Shown piece by piece: positions 34,557 through 43,182 of a DNA stretch of 55,006 nt. Position numbers and translations under genes: made by a program. Each line of letters starts with the position of its first letter. Position 1 is the first letter of the stretch. The notes under the pieces were generated by a model that ran no database searches, had not been told where the DNA came from, and was given only the letters and a program-made list of their open reading frames with translations. This stretch comes from an uncultured bacterium (GTDB taxonomy: Bacteria > Planctomycetota > UBA1135 > UBA2386), in the NCBI GenBank assembly GCA_937906475.1, contig CALCZA010000254.1, forward strand, positions 1 through 55,006. Reading direction: 5' to 3'.

Positions 34557-36412
34557 GCCGCGTTAGCCTGCGTGTCTTGCTGCGTGATAGCACCGAAGAG
34601 CAGAAGTTCGAATGCGTGCAAAGATGGCTTGCCAAACCTGGCGCCGAGGCTCCCTCCGGCAAACCAGTGCTCAGTCATGTCAGCACGGCGATGGAGGACG
34701 AGTCGATTGTGCTGCAACGCATCGGCATGCTGCCACGCAAGCTGCAGGACCTGTTGGAAGTGTTCTTCAAGGATGACGGCGCGGTGCGCATCGTGCAGGA
34801 CCTGTTCACGGAGTTTGGCAGCAACTTCAAGAGCCGCTTTGACCTTGATGCTTCGCTGGCGGCGCTGCACCGTGATTCGTTCTTGTGGCCAGTAAAGGAC
34901 AAGCGTTGGGCGCACTATGACAGTCCTGCGTGGGCGGCTCCGAGTGAGTTGGTTGGCTGTGTTCGCGAATACCGTGAACGTCGTCAGCGGCAACTGCCCG
35001 AGACGTTGACGCTGCAAGGCTTCTTGGAAGCGCGCTTCTTCAAGAAGGACAAGGACAACACGTCGTCTAACAAAGAGAAGGAACAGAAGGCCGCGGATCA
35101 CGCGCGCAAGATCTACAAGCTCTACATCCTTGAAACGGCGATGGCGCAGCGCCTCAACAAACTGCCGGAGCACATTCGCACACTCGTCGACACGACCCTT
35201 TATACGCATGGCGGGATTGCGTCGTGGGAAGAGTTGACCCACGAAGTCGACTTGAAGTCGCCGCCGGACTTCGACTTTCTTGGCAAGAGCCTCGAGGAAT
35301 CGATGCTCGGCACGACCGCGAACCTTGATCTAGCTCGCGTCGGCATCCAACCGTATGAGCACGGCGTTGTCGTGTTCCACGAAGTTGCGCTTTGGGCAAT
35401 CCGCACGCGGGGCCAGGAACACGCGCCGGCGGTTGAGCAAGAGTTGTCGGCGACCAGCGATTTGGCGAGCAACGTTTGTCGGTTCTTGCGCGAACTGCAA
35501 CAGAGCAAGGTTCTGTTCACCGCCGAAGGTGAGTTGTTCAAGGCATCCGCCAAACGCATCGCGGGCACGCTGCTACCAATCCCCGGTGGCTTCCTGCCGT
35601 CGGATTCGATGCTCGAAATCATCTACCGCTTCTGCCTACAGCGTCGCCTGATCGATCGTCGTGGCGAACGCTCACTACGGCCGACCAAGGCCGGAGCGCA
35701 GTTTGAGCGGGCGAGTTTGTCTGATCAGATCAAACTGCAACTCAGTCACTTCGTTGAAGATCGCACTCTGCCGGGTGAACCATTCCATCATACTCGCATG
35801 CGCCGGGTGCTGCTGCGCTTGCTACGGCGCGCTGAGCCGATGCAGTGGCAGGACGTAGCGGTGCTGCCGTTTTTGGCCCGCAACGCCTACCTTTCGCAAT
35901 TGGACACGGGGGCCGCAGAAGAATTTTTCGCGGCTAGATTCCAAGGTGGCGCCTACGTGCCGAGCGAATCGTTGCAGCAGATGAGTTGGAACCTGCTGGT
36001 CTGGATCAAAAAGCGCCTGTTCCCGCTTGGCATCGTTGACGTTGGCATGCAGGACGGGCGGGTGACCGCGCTGCGCCTGTCGCGACTCGGTGCCGAACTG
36101 TTGGATGCGGAACCGGCGGACAAGGTCGGCGGCACCCGCTGTTCACTTATCGTGCAGTCGGACTTCGAGATCCTCGTATTCCCCGGTGACGACGTACACG
36201 ACGTGCTCCACCAATTTGATCGCTTTGCCCGCCGGACCAAGAGCGACCACGTGTTCCAGTTCACGATTGACCGCGAAAGTATCGAAGCGGGACTCGATGA
36301 CGGCCTCAGTTGCACCCAGATTGTGCAGGAACTAACCGATCGGGCCCGTGTGCCCATCCCGCAAAACGTGCTCTACAGTCTTGATGACTGGGCCCAAAAT
36401 CCAGGCGCGTAA
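34553..36412 (+). CDS. Helicase-associated (XPB/Ssl2-like C-terminal) domain protein
   Basis: 619 residues, no Walker motifs. A largely helical N-terminal two-thirds contains probable winged-helix segments. The C-terminal part from about 525 (CSLIVQSDFEILVFPGDD ... FTIDRESIEAGLDDGLSCTQIV ... IPQNVLYSLDDWA) matches the helicase-associated domain otherwise found at the N-terminus of bacterial XPB. A protein of this type sits beside XPB in Actinobacteria too. The ATGA overlap with the XPB gene argues for a stable complex. It probably modulates or targets the helicase; this is inference from domain and context. A Lys-rich insert (KKDKDNTSSNKEKEQK) lies near 162-180. Confidence 0.82.
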   Translation: MSRVSLRVLLRDSTEEQKFECVQRWLAKPGAEAPSGKPVLSHVSTAMEDESIVLQRIGMLPRKLQDLLEVFFKDDGAVRIVQDLFTEFGSNFKSRFDLDASLAALHRDSFLWPVKDKRWAHYDSPAWAAPSELVGCVREYRERRQRQLPETLTLQGFLEARFFKKDKDNTSSNKEKEQKAADHARKIYKLYILETAMAQRLNKLPEHIRTLVDTTLYTHGGIASWEELTHEVDLKSPPDFDFLGKSLEESMLGTTANLDLARVGIQPYEHGVVVFHEVALWAIRTRGQEHAPAVEQELSATSDLASNVCRFLRELQQSKVLFTAEGELFKASAKRIAGTLLPIPGGFLPSDSMLEIIYRFCLQRRLIDRRGERSLRPTKAGAQFERASLSDQIKLQLSHFVEDRTLPGEPFHHTRMRRVLLRLLRRAEPMQWQDVAVLPFLARNAYLSQLDTGAAEEFFAARFQGGAYVPSESLQQMSWNLLVWIKKRLFPLGIVDVGMQDGRVTALRLSRLGAELLDAEPADKVGGTRCSLIVQSDFEILVFPGDDVHDVLHQFDRFARRTKSDHVFQFTIDRESIEAGLDDGLSCTQIVQELTDRARVPIPQNVLYSLDDWAQNPGA

Positions 36413-36523
36413 GACTGCCTCGATAGCCAAAGAGATCGCAGCAACTGCCACATGCCTTTCTTTTCAGGAGGCGTAGCGACCTGTCGATGGTATCTGTTCG
36501 CAGACGTTTCTTGCCTCCCCCCG

Positions 36524-37999
36524 ATGTCGACCCCTCGTTTAAACCCTGCCCCGGAGACTCTGATCATAGGCGCCGGTCCCGCCGGACTAGCCTGTGCGAT
36601 GGAGCTTTCCCGCAAAGGCAAGACCTGCTCGGTCGTGGAACGCGACCACCAAGTCGGTGGCCTAGCGCAAACGATCAAGATCAAAGAAGGCGACGATGTC
36701 TTCTTGACCGACATCGGGCCGCACCGATTCTTTTCGAAGAATCAGTATCTCTACGACTTCATCGAGGACCTGCTGAAGGAAGAGTGGCGACGAGTGCCAC
36801 GCCTGACGCGCCAGTTTGTTGACGGCAAGTACTACAACTACCCGGTCAACTTCGGTCAGGTCGTTCGCAACCTTGGCTTGCTGCGCAGTGCCCGTATCGG
36901 CATCGACTACTTCATCGCACGGATCCGTTACGACGTGTTCAAGAAGCCGATGCTCACCTTCGAGGACTACGTCGTTGCGAACTTCGGGCGCGCGCTCGCC
37001 GAGTTCTCGATGATCAACTATTCGGAGAAGATCTGGGGCATCCCGTGCGCCGACATCCATCCGGATTGGGCCAAGCAGCGCATCAGTGGCCTTAACCTGT
37101 GGAGCGTGCTGAAGAACGCGATTGGCCTCGGCGGTAGTGGCAAGGGCAAGCAGGGACCGAAGTCGCTAGTCGACGAGTTCTACTACCCACAATTCGGCAC
37201 CGGTCGTATCTACGAAGAGATCGGCAAGCACCTCGTCAAGAGCGGTACCGACATCCACGTCAACAGTGAACCGATTGTTGTTCGCCACGATGGCAAGCGC
37301 ATCACCGAAGTCGACATCAAGACGCCGGACGGCATTGAGACGGTCAAACCCAAGAACGTCGTCGAGTCGGTGCCGCTAACGGCGTTCCTTGATCTGCTCG
37401 ATCCCAAGCCACCAGCGGAAGTGCTGCAGGCGGCCAAGAACCTGCGGTGGCGAAACCAAGTCTACCTGTTCTTGACGCTCAACAAGGAGCAGGTGACCGC
37501 CGACAACTGGATCTACTTCCCGCAGAAGGACATTCCGTTCGGTCGCACAAGCGAGATGAAGAACTTCAGTAAGGACATGTGCCCCGAAGGCACGACGTCC
37601 TTCTTCATCGAGTTCTTCGCGTTTGAAGGCGATGACATCTGGACCATGCCGAAGGAGCAACTGCTCGAAATGGTGATGCCCTACTTCGAGAAGTGGGGGT
37701 TCTTCACCAAGGAGGAGATCCGGCAGTCCTACTTGATGAAGCGCAGCCACGTCTACCCGGTCTACGACACGACGTACAAGGACAACGTCGAGAAGATCCG
37801 CGACTATCTCGACGAACTCGAGAACCTGATCTACGTCGGTCGCCCCGGTCGCTTCCGCTACACCAACCAGGACCACAGCCTGGAGATGGGCATCATCGCC
37901 AGTCGGATGATTCTCGAAGGCCGCCGCATGGACATGGACGCGGTCGGTGCGGAGAACGAATACTTCGAGAAGGGCCCGATCTACGAGAAGCGCATCTAG
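36524..37999 (+). CDS. FAD/NAD(P)-binding oxidoreductase, UDP-galactopyranose-mutase/amine-oxidase fold
   Basis: 491 residues. Rossmann dinucleotide motif LIIGAGPAGLACAMEL at about 12-27, then VVERDHQVGGLAQT and DIGPHRFFS, the usual layout of the protoporphyrinogen-oxidase/UGM-like superfamily. The C-terminal FAD contact is in GRPGRFRYTNQDHSLEMG near 440. Homologues often lie in polysaccharide gene clusters, but no glycosyltransferase is nearby, so the substrate is unknown. ATG 36524 precedes the FAD motif by a normal distance; there is no good ribosome site there. An AGGAGG at about 36466-36471 stands in front of an out-of-frame ATG. Confidence 0.8.
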   Translation: MSTPRLNPAPETLIIGAGPAGLACAMELSRKGKTCSVVERDHQVGGLAQTIKIKEGDDVFLTDIGPHRFFSKNQYLYDFIEDLLKEEWRRVPRLTRQFVDGKYYNYPVNFGQVVRNLGLLRSARIGIDYFIARIRYDVFKKPMLTFEDYVVANFGRALAEFSMINYSEKIWGIPCADIHPDWAKQRISGLNLWSVLKNAIGLGGSGKGKQGPKSLVDEFYYPQFGTGRIYEEIGKHLVKSGTDIHVNSEPIVVRHDGKRITEVDIKTPDGIETVKPKNVVESVPLTAFLDLLDPKPPAEVLQAAKNLRWRNQVYLFLTLNKEQVTADNWIYFPQKDIPFGRTSEMKNFSKDMCPEGTTSFFIEFFAFEGDDIWTMPKEQLLEMVMPYFEKWGFFTKEEIRQSYLMKRSHVYPVYDTTYKDNVEKIRDYLDELENLIYVGRPGRFRYTNQDHSLEMGIIASRMILEGRRMDMDAVGAENEYFEKGPIYEKRI

Positions 38000-38047
38000 C
38001 CGCTTCTGCCGTGTCAAAACGGCCCGTTTCTGGTCTGTTTATTAGGC

Positions 38048-38695
38048 ATGGCGGATACTGCGCTCGTCAATCCACGACTGCGACTGATCCTCGTAACCGA
38101 CGGCGTCGGCGATCCGGACAGAGTCGAAAAGGTCGTGCACGAAGCATTACTCGGCGGCGTTCGATGCGTGCAGTTACGGGAATCCAAGTGGTCGGCGCGA
38201 CAGATGCTGCGGGCTTGCGAACGCCTGACGCCGATGCTTGAGAAGTTTGATGGGCTGTTGCTGGTCAACGACCGCATTGACGTGGTCGCGGCCGGCGCTG
38301 CCCACGGCGCCCAGATTGGGCATCGCTCGTTGACACCTGATCTAGCCCGCGAAGTGCTCGGTCCAAACGCCGTGCTTGGCTACTCCGCGCATGATGAGGA
38401 TGAACTGGCGCTCGCTGCCAAACACGGCTGTAACTTCGCATTGCTGTCGCCGGTCTGGCCGACCACCAGCAAGCGCAACGCCGCGTGCTTGACCGTTCCG
38501 CGCGCGGCACAACTGACGGCAGCGGCAAAGCTGCCTGTGGTATGGCTCGGCGGCGTCGATTCGACGACCATCGCCGAAATCGCTGTGGTGCCATCGGCGC
38601 AGCGACCAATCGGTGTTGCCGTGCGTAGCGCCATTATGCAGGCAGACGATCCACAGGCCGCCACCGCCGAGTTGCTTCAGACCTGGCCGAAGTAG
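38048..38695 (+). CDS. thiE: Thiamine-phosphate synthase (ThiE/TenI family)
   Basis: 215 residues, TIM barrel. Joins HMP-PP and thiazole phosphate to give thiamine phosphate. Motifs: LILVTDG, VQLRESKWSAR, LLVNDRIDVV, GAQIGH, LGYSAHDEDEL, FALLSPVWPTTSK and VVWLGGV, all in the ThiE order, though the pyrophosphate lysine in QLREK is shifted to RESK. With thiL two genes downstream it forms the end of the thiamine pathway. A tight palindrome AAACG-gcc-CGTTT at 38017-38029 precedes it, perhaps terminating the previous gene. Confidence 0.88.
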   Translation: MADTALVNPRLRLILVTDGVGDPDRVEKVVHEALLGGVRCVQLRESKWSARQMLRACERLTPMLEKFDGLLLVNDRIDVVAAGAAHGAQIGHRSLTPDLAREVLGPNAVLGYSAHDEDELALAAKHGCNFALLSPVWPTTSKRNAACLTVPRAAQLTAAAKLPVVWLGGVDSTTIAEIAVVPSAQRPIGVAVRSAIMQADDPQAATAELLQTWPK

Positions 38696-38729
38696 CAGCG
38701 GGTTCTGGACCCGGTCGGCATTAGCACCG

Positions 38730-39158
38730 ATGCTGCAACCCATGGCCGTTTCCGGCACCGTTGCTGCCTCCACACCGACACCCCTACAGCTGACCACGGT
38801 CGCCAAGTGGGTGCGTCGCACTACCCTTGTGGTGGCAGTTGTAGCTGGACTGTGGTTCTTCCTAAAGTTCGGCACGCAATGGGTGCCAGCGGGAATGCAC
38901 ACGGTGCCTAAGATACCGGCTGGATCATGGGTCATCGTTGACCGCTGGGCCTCTGGTTTGCGGGTCGGCAGCGACGTGTTCATTGATACGCCGCACGGCG
39001 AGTTGTTGTCGCGCATCACCGAACTCCGCGAGCACGAAGTGATGATCGCGCACCCTGCCGAATACTCGGGCTATGGCGACAGTGCCGAGTTTGGGCCTCT
39101 GCCACGTGAAAACGTGCGCTCCACAATCGTGGTAGTGTTTTCTCCCAATGGCAAGTGA
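38730..39158 (+). CDS. Membrane-anchored, signal-peptidase-I-like protein lacking catalytic residues
   Basis: About 142 residues. One hydrophobic helix (about 28-50: TTLVVAVVAGLWFFLKF) is followed by a short beta-rich domain (PAGMHTVPKIPAGSWVIVDRW ... GSDVFIDTPHGELLSRI) with the spacing of the S26 signal peptidase fold. The serine expected in the PSM motif is replaced (AGMHT) and no general-base lysine is visible, so it is probably not a peptidase. It sits between thiE and thiL and overlaps thiL by 11 bp. The start could also be ATG 38742. Function unknown. Confidence 0.6.
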   Translation: MLQPMAVSGTVAASTPTPLQLTTVAKWVRRTTLVVAVVAGLWFFLKFGTQWVPAGMHTVPKIPAGSWVIVDRWASGLRVGSDVFIDTPHGELLSRITELREHEVMIAHPAEYSGYGDSAEFGPLPRENVRSTIVVVFSPNGK

Positions 39159-40107
39159 GCGTGAACTGACCGGGCGGTTGGCGTCGTTCTTTCCCAGCCA
39201 CCGTGACTTGCAAGTAGGCATCGGCGACGACGCCGCTGTGATCCGACAACGCCACGCCCGGGTTGTGCTTTGTTGTGATCCAGTGATTGCTGGTGTGCAC
39301 TTCGAGGCTGGTGCCGAACGGTCGCTGGTAGGCAAGAAGGCCGTCAATCGCAACTTGTCGGACCTGGCTGCAATGGGCGCAGTGGCGGATTGGTTGCTGG
39401 TCTCCCTGATCCTGCCACCGACGACTTCGCGCCAAGACCTCGACGCCCTATTGCGTGGCATTCGCAGCGCCGCCGTCGCTGCCGACTGCTGTGTCGTCGG
39501 CGGTGATGTTGCGACCAGCCCAGGCCCATTAGTGGTCACGGTGTCCGCCTACGGCCACTTGCCGGGCAGGGCTCTGACGCGTTCCGGCGCCAAGCCTGGC
39601 AATACACTGCACGTGACCGGGCCGCTCGGAGGCTCGATTCACGGCCATCACCTACGCTTCCGCCCGGCGATGGCCGAAGGTGTTTGGTTAGCTGAGCAAC
39701 GCAGCGTCACCGCCGCTCTGGACGTCAGTGACGGCTTGCTGCTCGATCTGCAAACAATGCTCGCAGCGAGTGCTCAGAACGGCGTAGCCATCGGTGCCGA
39801 ACTTGACGCGAGCCGGATTCCCATCCGCCCAGCAGCTCATCGCTTTAACGATGGCAACGCCTTGCAGCACGCGCTCGGCGACGGCGAGGACCATGTGCTG
39901 CTATGGGCTCAGCGAGCTAAGAATGCGCTGCCGGATGGCGGGCCGCTGACGAAGCGTGCGCGTCAGCCAATTGGTAGGGTGGTACAAGAACCTGGCCTGT
40001 GGCTCGTGCAAGATGGCAATCGCCACCGTTTACCCGAGTCCGGCTTTCAGCATTCCCTGAGTTCCAAGCAGCAGGCGCCGCGCCGGGTGCCACCCAAAGT
40101 CCAATGA
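39148..40107 (+). CDS. thiL: Thiamine-monophosphate kinase
   Basis: 319 residues. Makes thiamine diphosphate from the monophosphate with ATP. Motifs: VGIGDDAAV, CDPVIAGVHF, GKKAVNRNLSDLAAMGA, VGGDVATSPG and DVSDGLLLDL. The C-terminal 20 residues are extra and basic. Its start overlaps the S26-like gene and its stop overlaps tsaE (ATGA). Confidence 0.92.
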   Translation: MASERELTGRLASFFPSHRDLQVGIGDDAAVIRQRHARVVLCCDPVIAGVHFEAGAERSLVGKKAVNRNLSDLAAMGAVADWLLVSLILPPTTSRQDLDALLRGIRSAAVAADCCVVGGDVATSPGPLVVTVSAYGHLPGRALTRSGAKPGNTLHVTGPLGGSIHGHHLRFRPAMAEGVWLAEQRSVTAALDVSDGLLLDLQTMLAASAQNGVAIGAELDASRIPIRPAAHRFNDGNALQHALGDGEDHVLLWAQRAKNALPDGGPLTKRARQPIGRVVQEPGLWLVQDGNRHRLPESGFQHSLSSKQQAPRRVPPKVQ

Positions 40108-40613
40108 GTGCGCCCCAGGAATCAGCAGCCGATGCCGCCATCGACCTGCCCAATGATCCGCTCACTACCGAGCGACTCGGCGAATTGGTCGGTGCGCGAC
40201 TCCAGCCAGGCGACACTGTGGCCTTGTCTGGAACCCTCGGCGCCGGCAAGACGACTTTCGTGCGTGGCCTAGCCCGTGGCCTGGACGTAGACGACCCCGA
40301 CGCGGTCAGCAGCCCAACCTACTTGCTGGTCATCGAGCACGATGGGGAGGTTCCGTTGCTGCATGCGGACGCGTATTTACCGGCAAAGCTGGAGGGCTTT
40401 CTCGATGACGGCGGACTCGAATACCTCTTCGACCCGGCCAAAGTAGTAGTGGTGGAGTGGGCAGAGCTCGTCCGCAACCATTTACCAGATAAAGTGTTGT
40501 GGATCGAACTGTCGGTGCCACCGGAGCTTGGACGAAGAGTCTCCATGCGCACTCAGTCAAAGGGGGACTTCCCATGGTTGGCAGATTTCCGGACAATTTG
40601 GGCCCAGAGATGA
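40104..40613 (+). CDS. tsaE: tRNA threonylcarbamoyladenosine biosynthesis ATPase
   Basis: 169 residues. Works with TsaB and TsaD to place t6A at position 37 of ANN-decoding tRNAs. P-loop GTLGAGKTTFVRGLARG near 38-54, SPTYLLV, HADAYL (family HxDxYR) and VVVEWAE. Start ATG 40104 overlaps the thiL stop; the longer upstream frame is antisense to nothing but lies within thiL. Confidence 0.92.
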   Translation: MSAPQESAADAAIDLPNDPLTTERLGELVGARLQPGDTVALSGTLGAGKTTFVRGLARGLDVDDPDAVSSPTYLLVIEHDGEVPLLHADAYLPAKLEGFLDDGGLEYLFDPAKVVVVEWAELVRNHLPDKVLWIELSVPPELGRRVSMRTQSKGDFPWLADFRTIWAQR

Positions 40614-40727
40614 ACCGTAAGCAATGGGCACCCGTTCTGACCCAGGTCCTAAGCACGGCAGCTTCTGCGGATTACGCAACTGCCGAAATTGTGCGGATAA
40701 GAGCCAACCCTATCACGGTCTCCCAAC

Positions 40728-41384
40728 GTGAAATCCCGACCAGCTAACTCGAAAGCCGCCCCGAAGCATGCCGCTTCCGAGAACGGTGATGTCGATTTGC
40801 TCGCCATGTATCGAGACGGCGAACCGCAGGCCTTCCGGCAATTGGTCGACCTGTATCGGGACCGGATGCTGCAGTTCTTCTACCGACTCTGTTGGGACCG
40901 TCAGCGCTCCGAAGACCTGACCCAGGACCTGTTCCTGAAGCTGATGCTCGGCAGCAAGCGCTACCGCCCACAAGGCCGCATGGCGACCTTTGTCTACCGC
41001 GTCGCCACCAACCTGTGGATCGACCACTACCGCCAGCAGCGGCCGCGCCCGCGCTTCTACTCGTTCGATCAAGTGGTTCACGCCAATGACGACAGTGCGC
41101 CGCGCCAATACGCCGGCGATGATCCAACGCCTGACGAGCAGTTGAGCGATGGCGAAGAGCGCGCTGCGATGCGCCAAGCGCTGGAACGATTGACCGAACC
41201 GCACCGCTTGGTGTTCGAACTCGCGGTCTACCAAGAACGTCCATACAGCGAAATAAGCGATCTGCTGGACATCCCGATTGGCACCGTCAAGTCGCGCATG
41301 CACAACGCGGTGCACGCGCTCAAGGACATGCTTGGTTCAGCCGAGCAAGACCAAAGCCAGCAGCGCGCGGGTGGTGCCGGATGA
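40728..41384 (+). CDS. ECF-family RNA polymerase sigma factor
   Basis: 218 residues. Sigma region 2 is at about 30-95 (FRQLVDLYRDRMLQFFYRL, EDLTQDLFLKLM) and region 4 at about 145-200 (LTEPHRLVFEL, SEISDLLDIPIGTVKSRMHNAV), joined by an Asp/Pro-rich linker. GTG 40728 start. It overlaps the next gene by 4 bp (ATGA), the usual sigma/anti-sigma arrangement. Target promoters are not visible here. Confidence 0.92.
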   Translation: MKSRPANSKAAPKHAASENGDVDLLAMYRDGEPQAFRQLVDLYRDRMLQFFYRLCWDRQRSEDLTQDLFLKLMLGSKRYRPQGRMATFVYRVATNLWIDHYRQQRPRPRFYSFDQVVHANDDSAPRQYAGDDPTPDEQLSDGEERAAMRQALERLTEPHRLVFELAVYQERPYSEISDLLDIPIGTVKSRMHNAVHALKDMLGSAEQDQSQQRAGGAG

Positions 41385-42991
41385 GTTTGCAGCCGAACTC
41401 GAACCAGCATCCGAACAACGGCGCGGCAGACGAGAGCGCCGACCACGATGCAGTTGCGTGGCAACCAATTGACCTGCTGCTCAAGCAAGGCACACCCGAC
41501 GAGGTGACCGCCATGCGCAACGAGGTCAACGGCAACCCGAGGAAGGCACTTGAGCTTGCCGACACCATTACGTTGGTCGAGCAGTTCCGCCTCCTGAGTG
41601 TGAAGGCTAGCCCAGAGTTCGCCGGCAAACTGCAGGATGTGGCACTGCACAGCGACCGCTTTTACCGCAGCCACTTCCAGCCCCAGTCTCCGGCTTGGCT
41701 GATGCCAATCGTGAGCGGACTCGCGGCAGCAGCGACGTTTTTGCTATTGTGGGGTTTCGACGTGGCACAAGTGTGGCGTTCGAACCCGGAGTTGACGGCC
41801 GTGGCCGGTCACGAGATCAGGACAAGCCTCAGTGGCATGACGATTGGCGACGATCGGCAGATTGACGTAGGCAGCGAAGCCGCCGTTGTCGACGAAGAGC
41901 CAATCTCGCCTGACCAGGCATCGTGGGAACGGGCGGTCACCGAGATCCTGGCGCGACTCGACAAGGAGACTACCGACAACCTTCGGGACGCATTCCGCAA
42001 TGGCATGAACCAAAACGGCGACGCGCTGAAGCAATGGCTCGACCCGAGCAACGCGATGGTGCTGTTGCGCTTGGAGCACGAACTGCGGGCCAGCGCCGAT
42101 GTCCGAGTTCGGGCGCTTCGCAGTCGCGGTGCCCTCGCGGAGGTCGATGATCTGGTGCAAGAACTCGCCGACGGCATTGCCGACGAGATGCTGCGAGTGG
42201 TTGCTGTCCAGACCGATCCAGAAGGCTCTTCGCAGTTGCATGTCAGCGACGAAGAACTCAACAACATCTCGTGGGGGGTGCGCGCCCTGATTGCCTCCGG
42301 CTCATCCGCATACCGCGCCAACGCGTTGCGTAATGGCGGCGAATGGCTGGCTCGTCACGTGCCGCAATTGACAGGCGAACGCCTGGTGATCGCGCTGTCC
42401 GGCTTGGTGGAACTGGCGGCGATCAGTGGGCAGCACTTCGAAGCCGTCGCTGAGCATGGCCAACGACTGGTGGATGACGTGCTGCAACCCAGTGATGAGA
42501 ACTGGCGTCGTCGTTTGCCGGATCTGTTGGCCGGACACGCTGCCGCGGGCAATCTCGGCGAAGCTGGGCGCATTCTGGCCCGCCTACCGGCGTTCGGCAT
42601 CGCGCCGCAGCGCTGCAAGCTTGTCCGCCAACTGATGCTTGGTCAGTTGCGAGACCGTCGCACCACGGCGCAGGATCGTCCCGAAGTATTGGCGGCGATG
42701 TTGTATGGCTGTGGCGACTTGCTCGACGAGGCTACCGGCGAACTGGACCGGATCGGTTGGCAATTGCTACGCTGGAAGCCGACCCGCCTGGCGCCGGACT
42801 TTGGCACCGTGCAGCAGATCGCCTGGAGTCGCGCACCTGGGAGTCGTGGATACACCCGTTTGCAGCGTGAATTGAGGCAGTTGGCCATATTGCCGATGCC
42901 TGATAACCTAGCGAGCCGGTCTGCGTTCTTGATGTGCTTGGCAACGAACTTCGCCGGACATGTCGGCAGTCTCTTGCTTAACGACGAGTAG
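41381..42991 (+). CDS. Large single-span membrane protein, putative anti-sigma factor
   Basis: 536 residues. A polar N-terminal domain of about 107 residues, one transmembrane helix at about 108-127 (MPIVSGLAAAATFLLLW), then about 400 residues of mostly helical extracytoplasmic domain, with repeat-like segments (LVELAAISGQHFEAVAEHG, LLAGHAAAGNLGEAGRIL). I see no HxxxCxxC zinc anti-sigma motif. The assignment rests on the translational coupling to the ECF sigma gene and the topology. The unusually large outer domain could sense a signal. Confidence 0.6.
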   Translation: MSLQPNSNQHPNNGAADESADHDAVAWQPIDLLLKQGTPDEVTAMRNEVNGNPRKALELADTITLVEQFRLLSVKASPEFAGKLQDVALHSDRFYRSHFQPQSPAWLMPIVSGLAAAATFLLLWGFDVAQVWRSNPELTAVAGHEIRTSLSGMTIGDDRQIDVGSEAAVVDEEPISPDQASWERAVTEILARLDKETTDNLRDAFRNGMNQNGDALKQWLDPSNAMVLLRLEHELRASADVRVRALRSRGALAEVDDLVQELADGIADEMLRVVAVQTDPEGSSQLHVSDEELNNISWGVRALIASGSSAYRANALRNGGEWLARHVPQLTGERLVIALSGLVELAAISGQHFEAVAEHGQRLVDDVLQPSDENWRRRLPDLLAGHAAAGNLGEAGRILARLPAFGIAPQRCKLVRQLMLGQLRDRRTTAQDRPEVLAAMLYGCGDLLDEATGELDRIGWQLLRWKPTRLAPDFGTVQQIAWSRAPGSRGYTRLQRELRQLAILPMPDNLASRSAFLMCLATNFAGHVGSLLLNDE

Positions 42992-43056
42992 TCTTACTAC
43001 CCTTACGAGTGGATCTTTTGCTCGCACGGTGGGCGGCCTGCTCGGAAGCAACTGCC

Positions 43057-43133
43057 GGTCGTTTTCTACTGGTCGTTTTCTACTGGCCAATTTGCAACTG
43101 GGCAATGTTCTACTGGGCAATGTTCTACTGGGC
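43057..43133. repeat. 14-15-bp tandem repeat upstream of the TolC-like gene
   Basis: Consecutive units GGTCGTTTTCTACT (43057-43070), the same again (43071-43084), GGCCAATTTGCAACT (43085-43099), GGGCAATGTTCTACT (43100-43114), the same again (43115-43129), then GGGC. Two pairs of identical neighbours linked by a diverged middle unit suggest slippage. It lies in the 191-bp gap before the start codon at 43183. Confidence 0.9.
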
Positions 43134-43182
43134 AAGCGGAGTCGTCACGGGTGCAAACCTCTGTAGGCGCTCGCCTAAGCGT

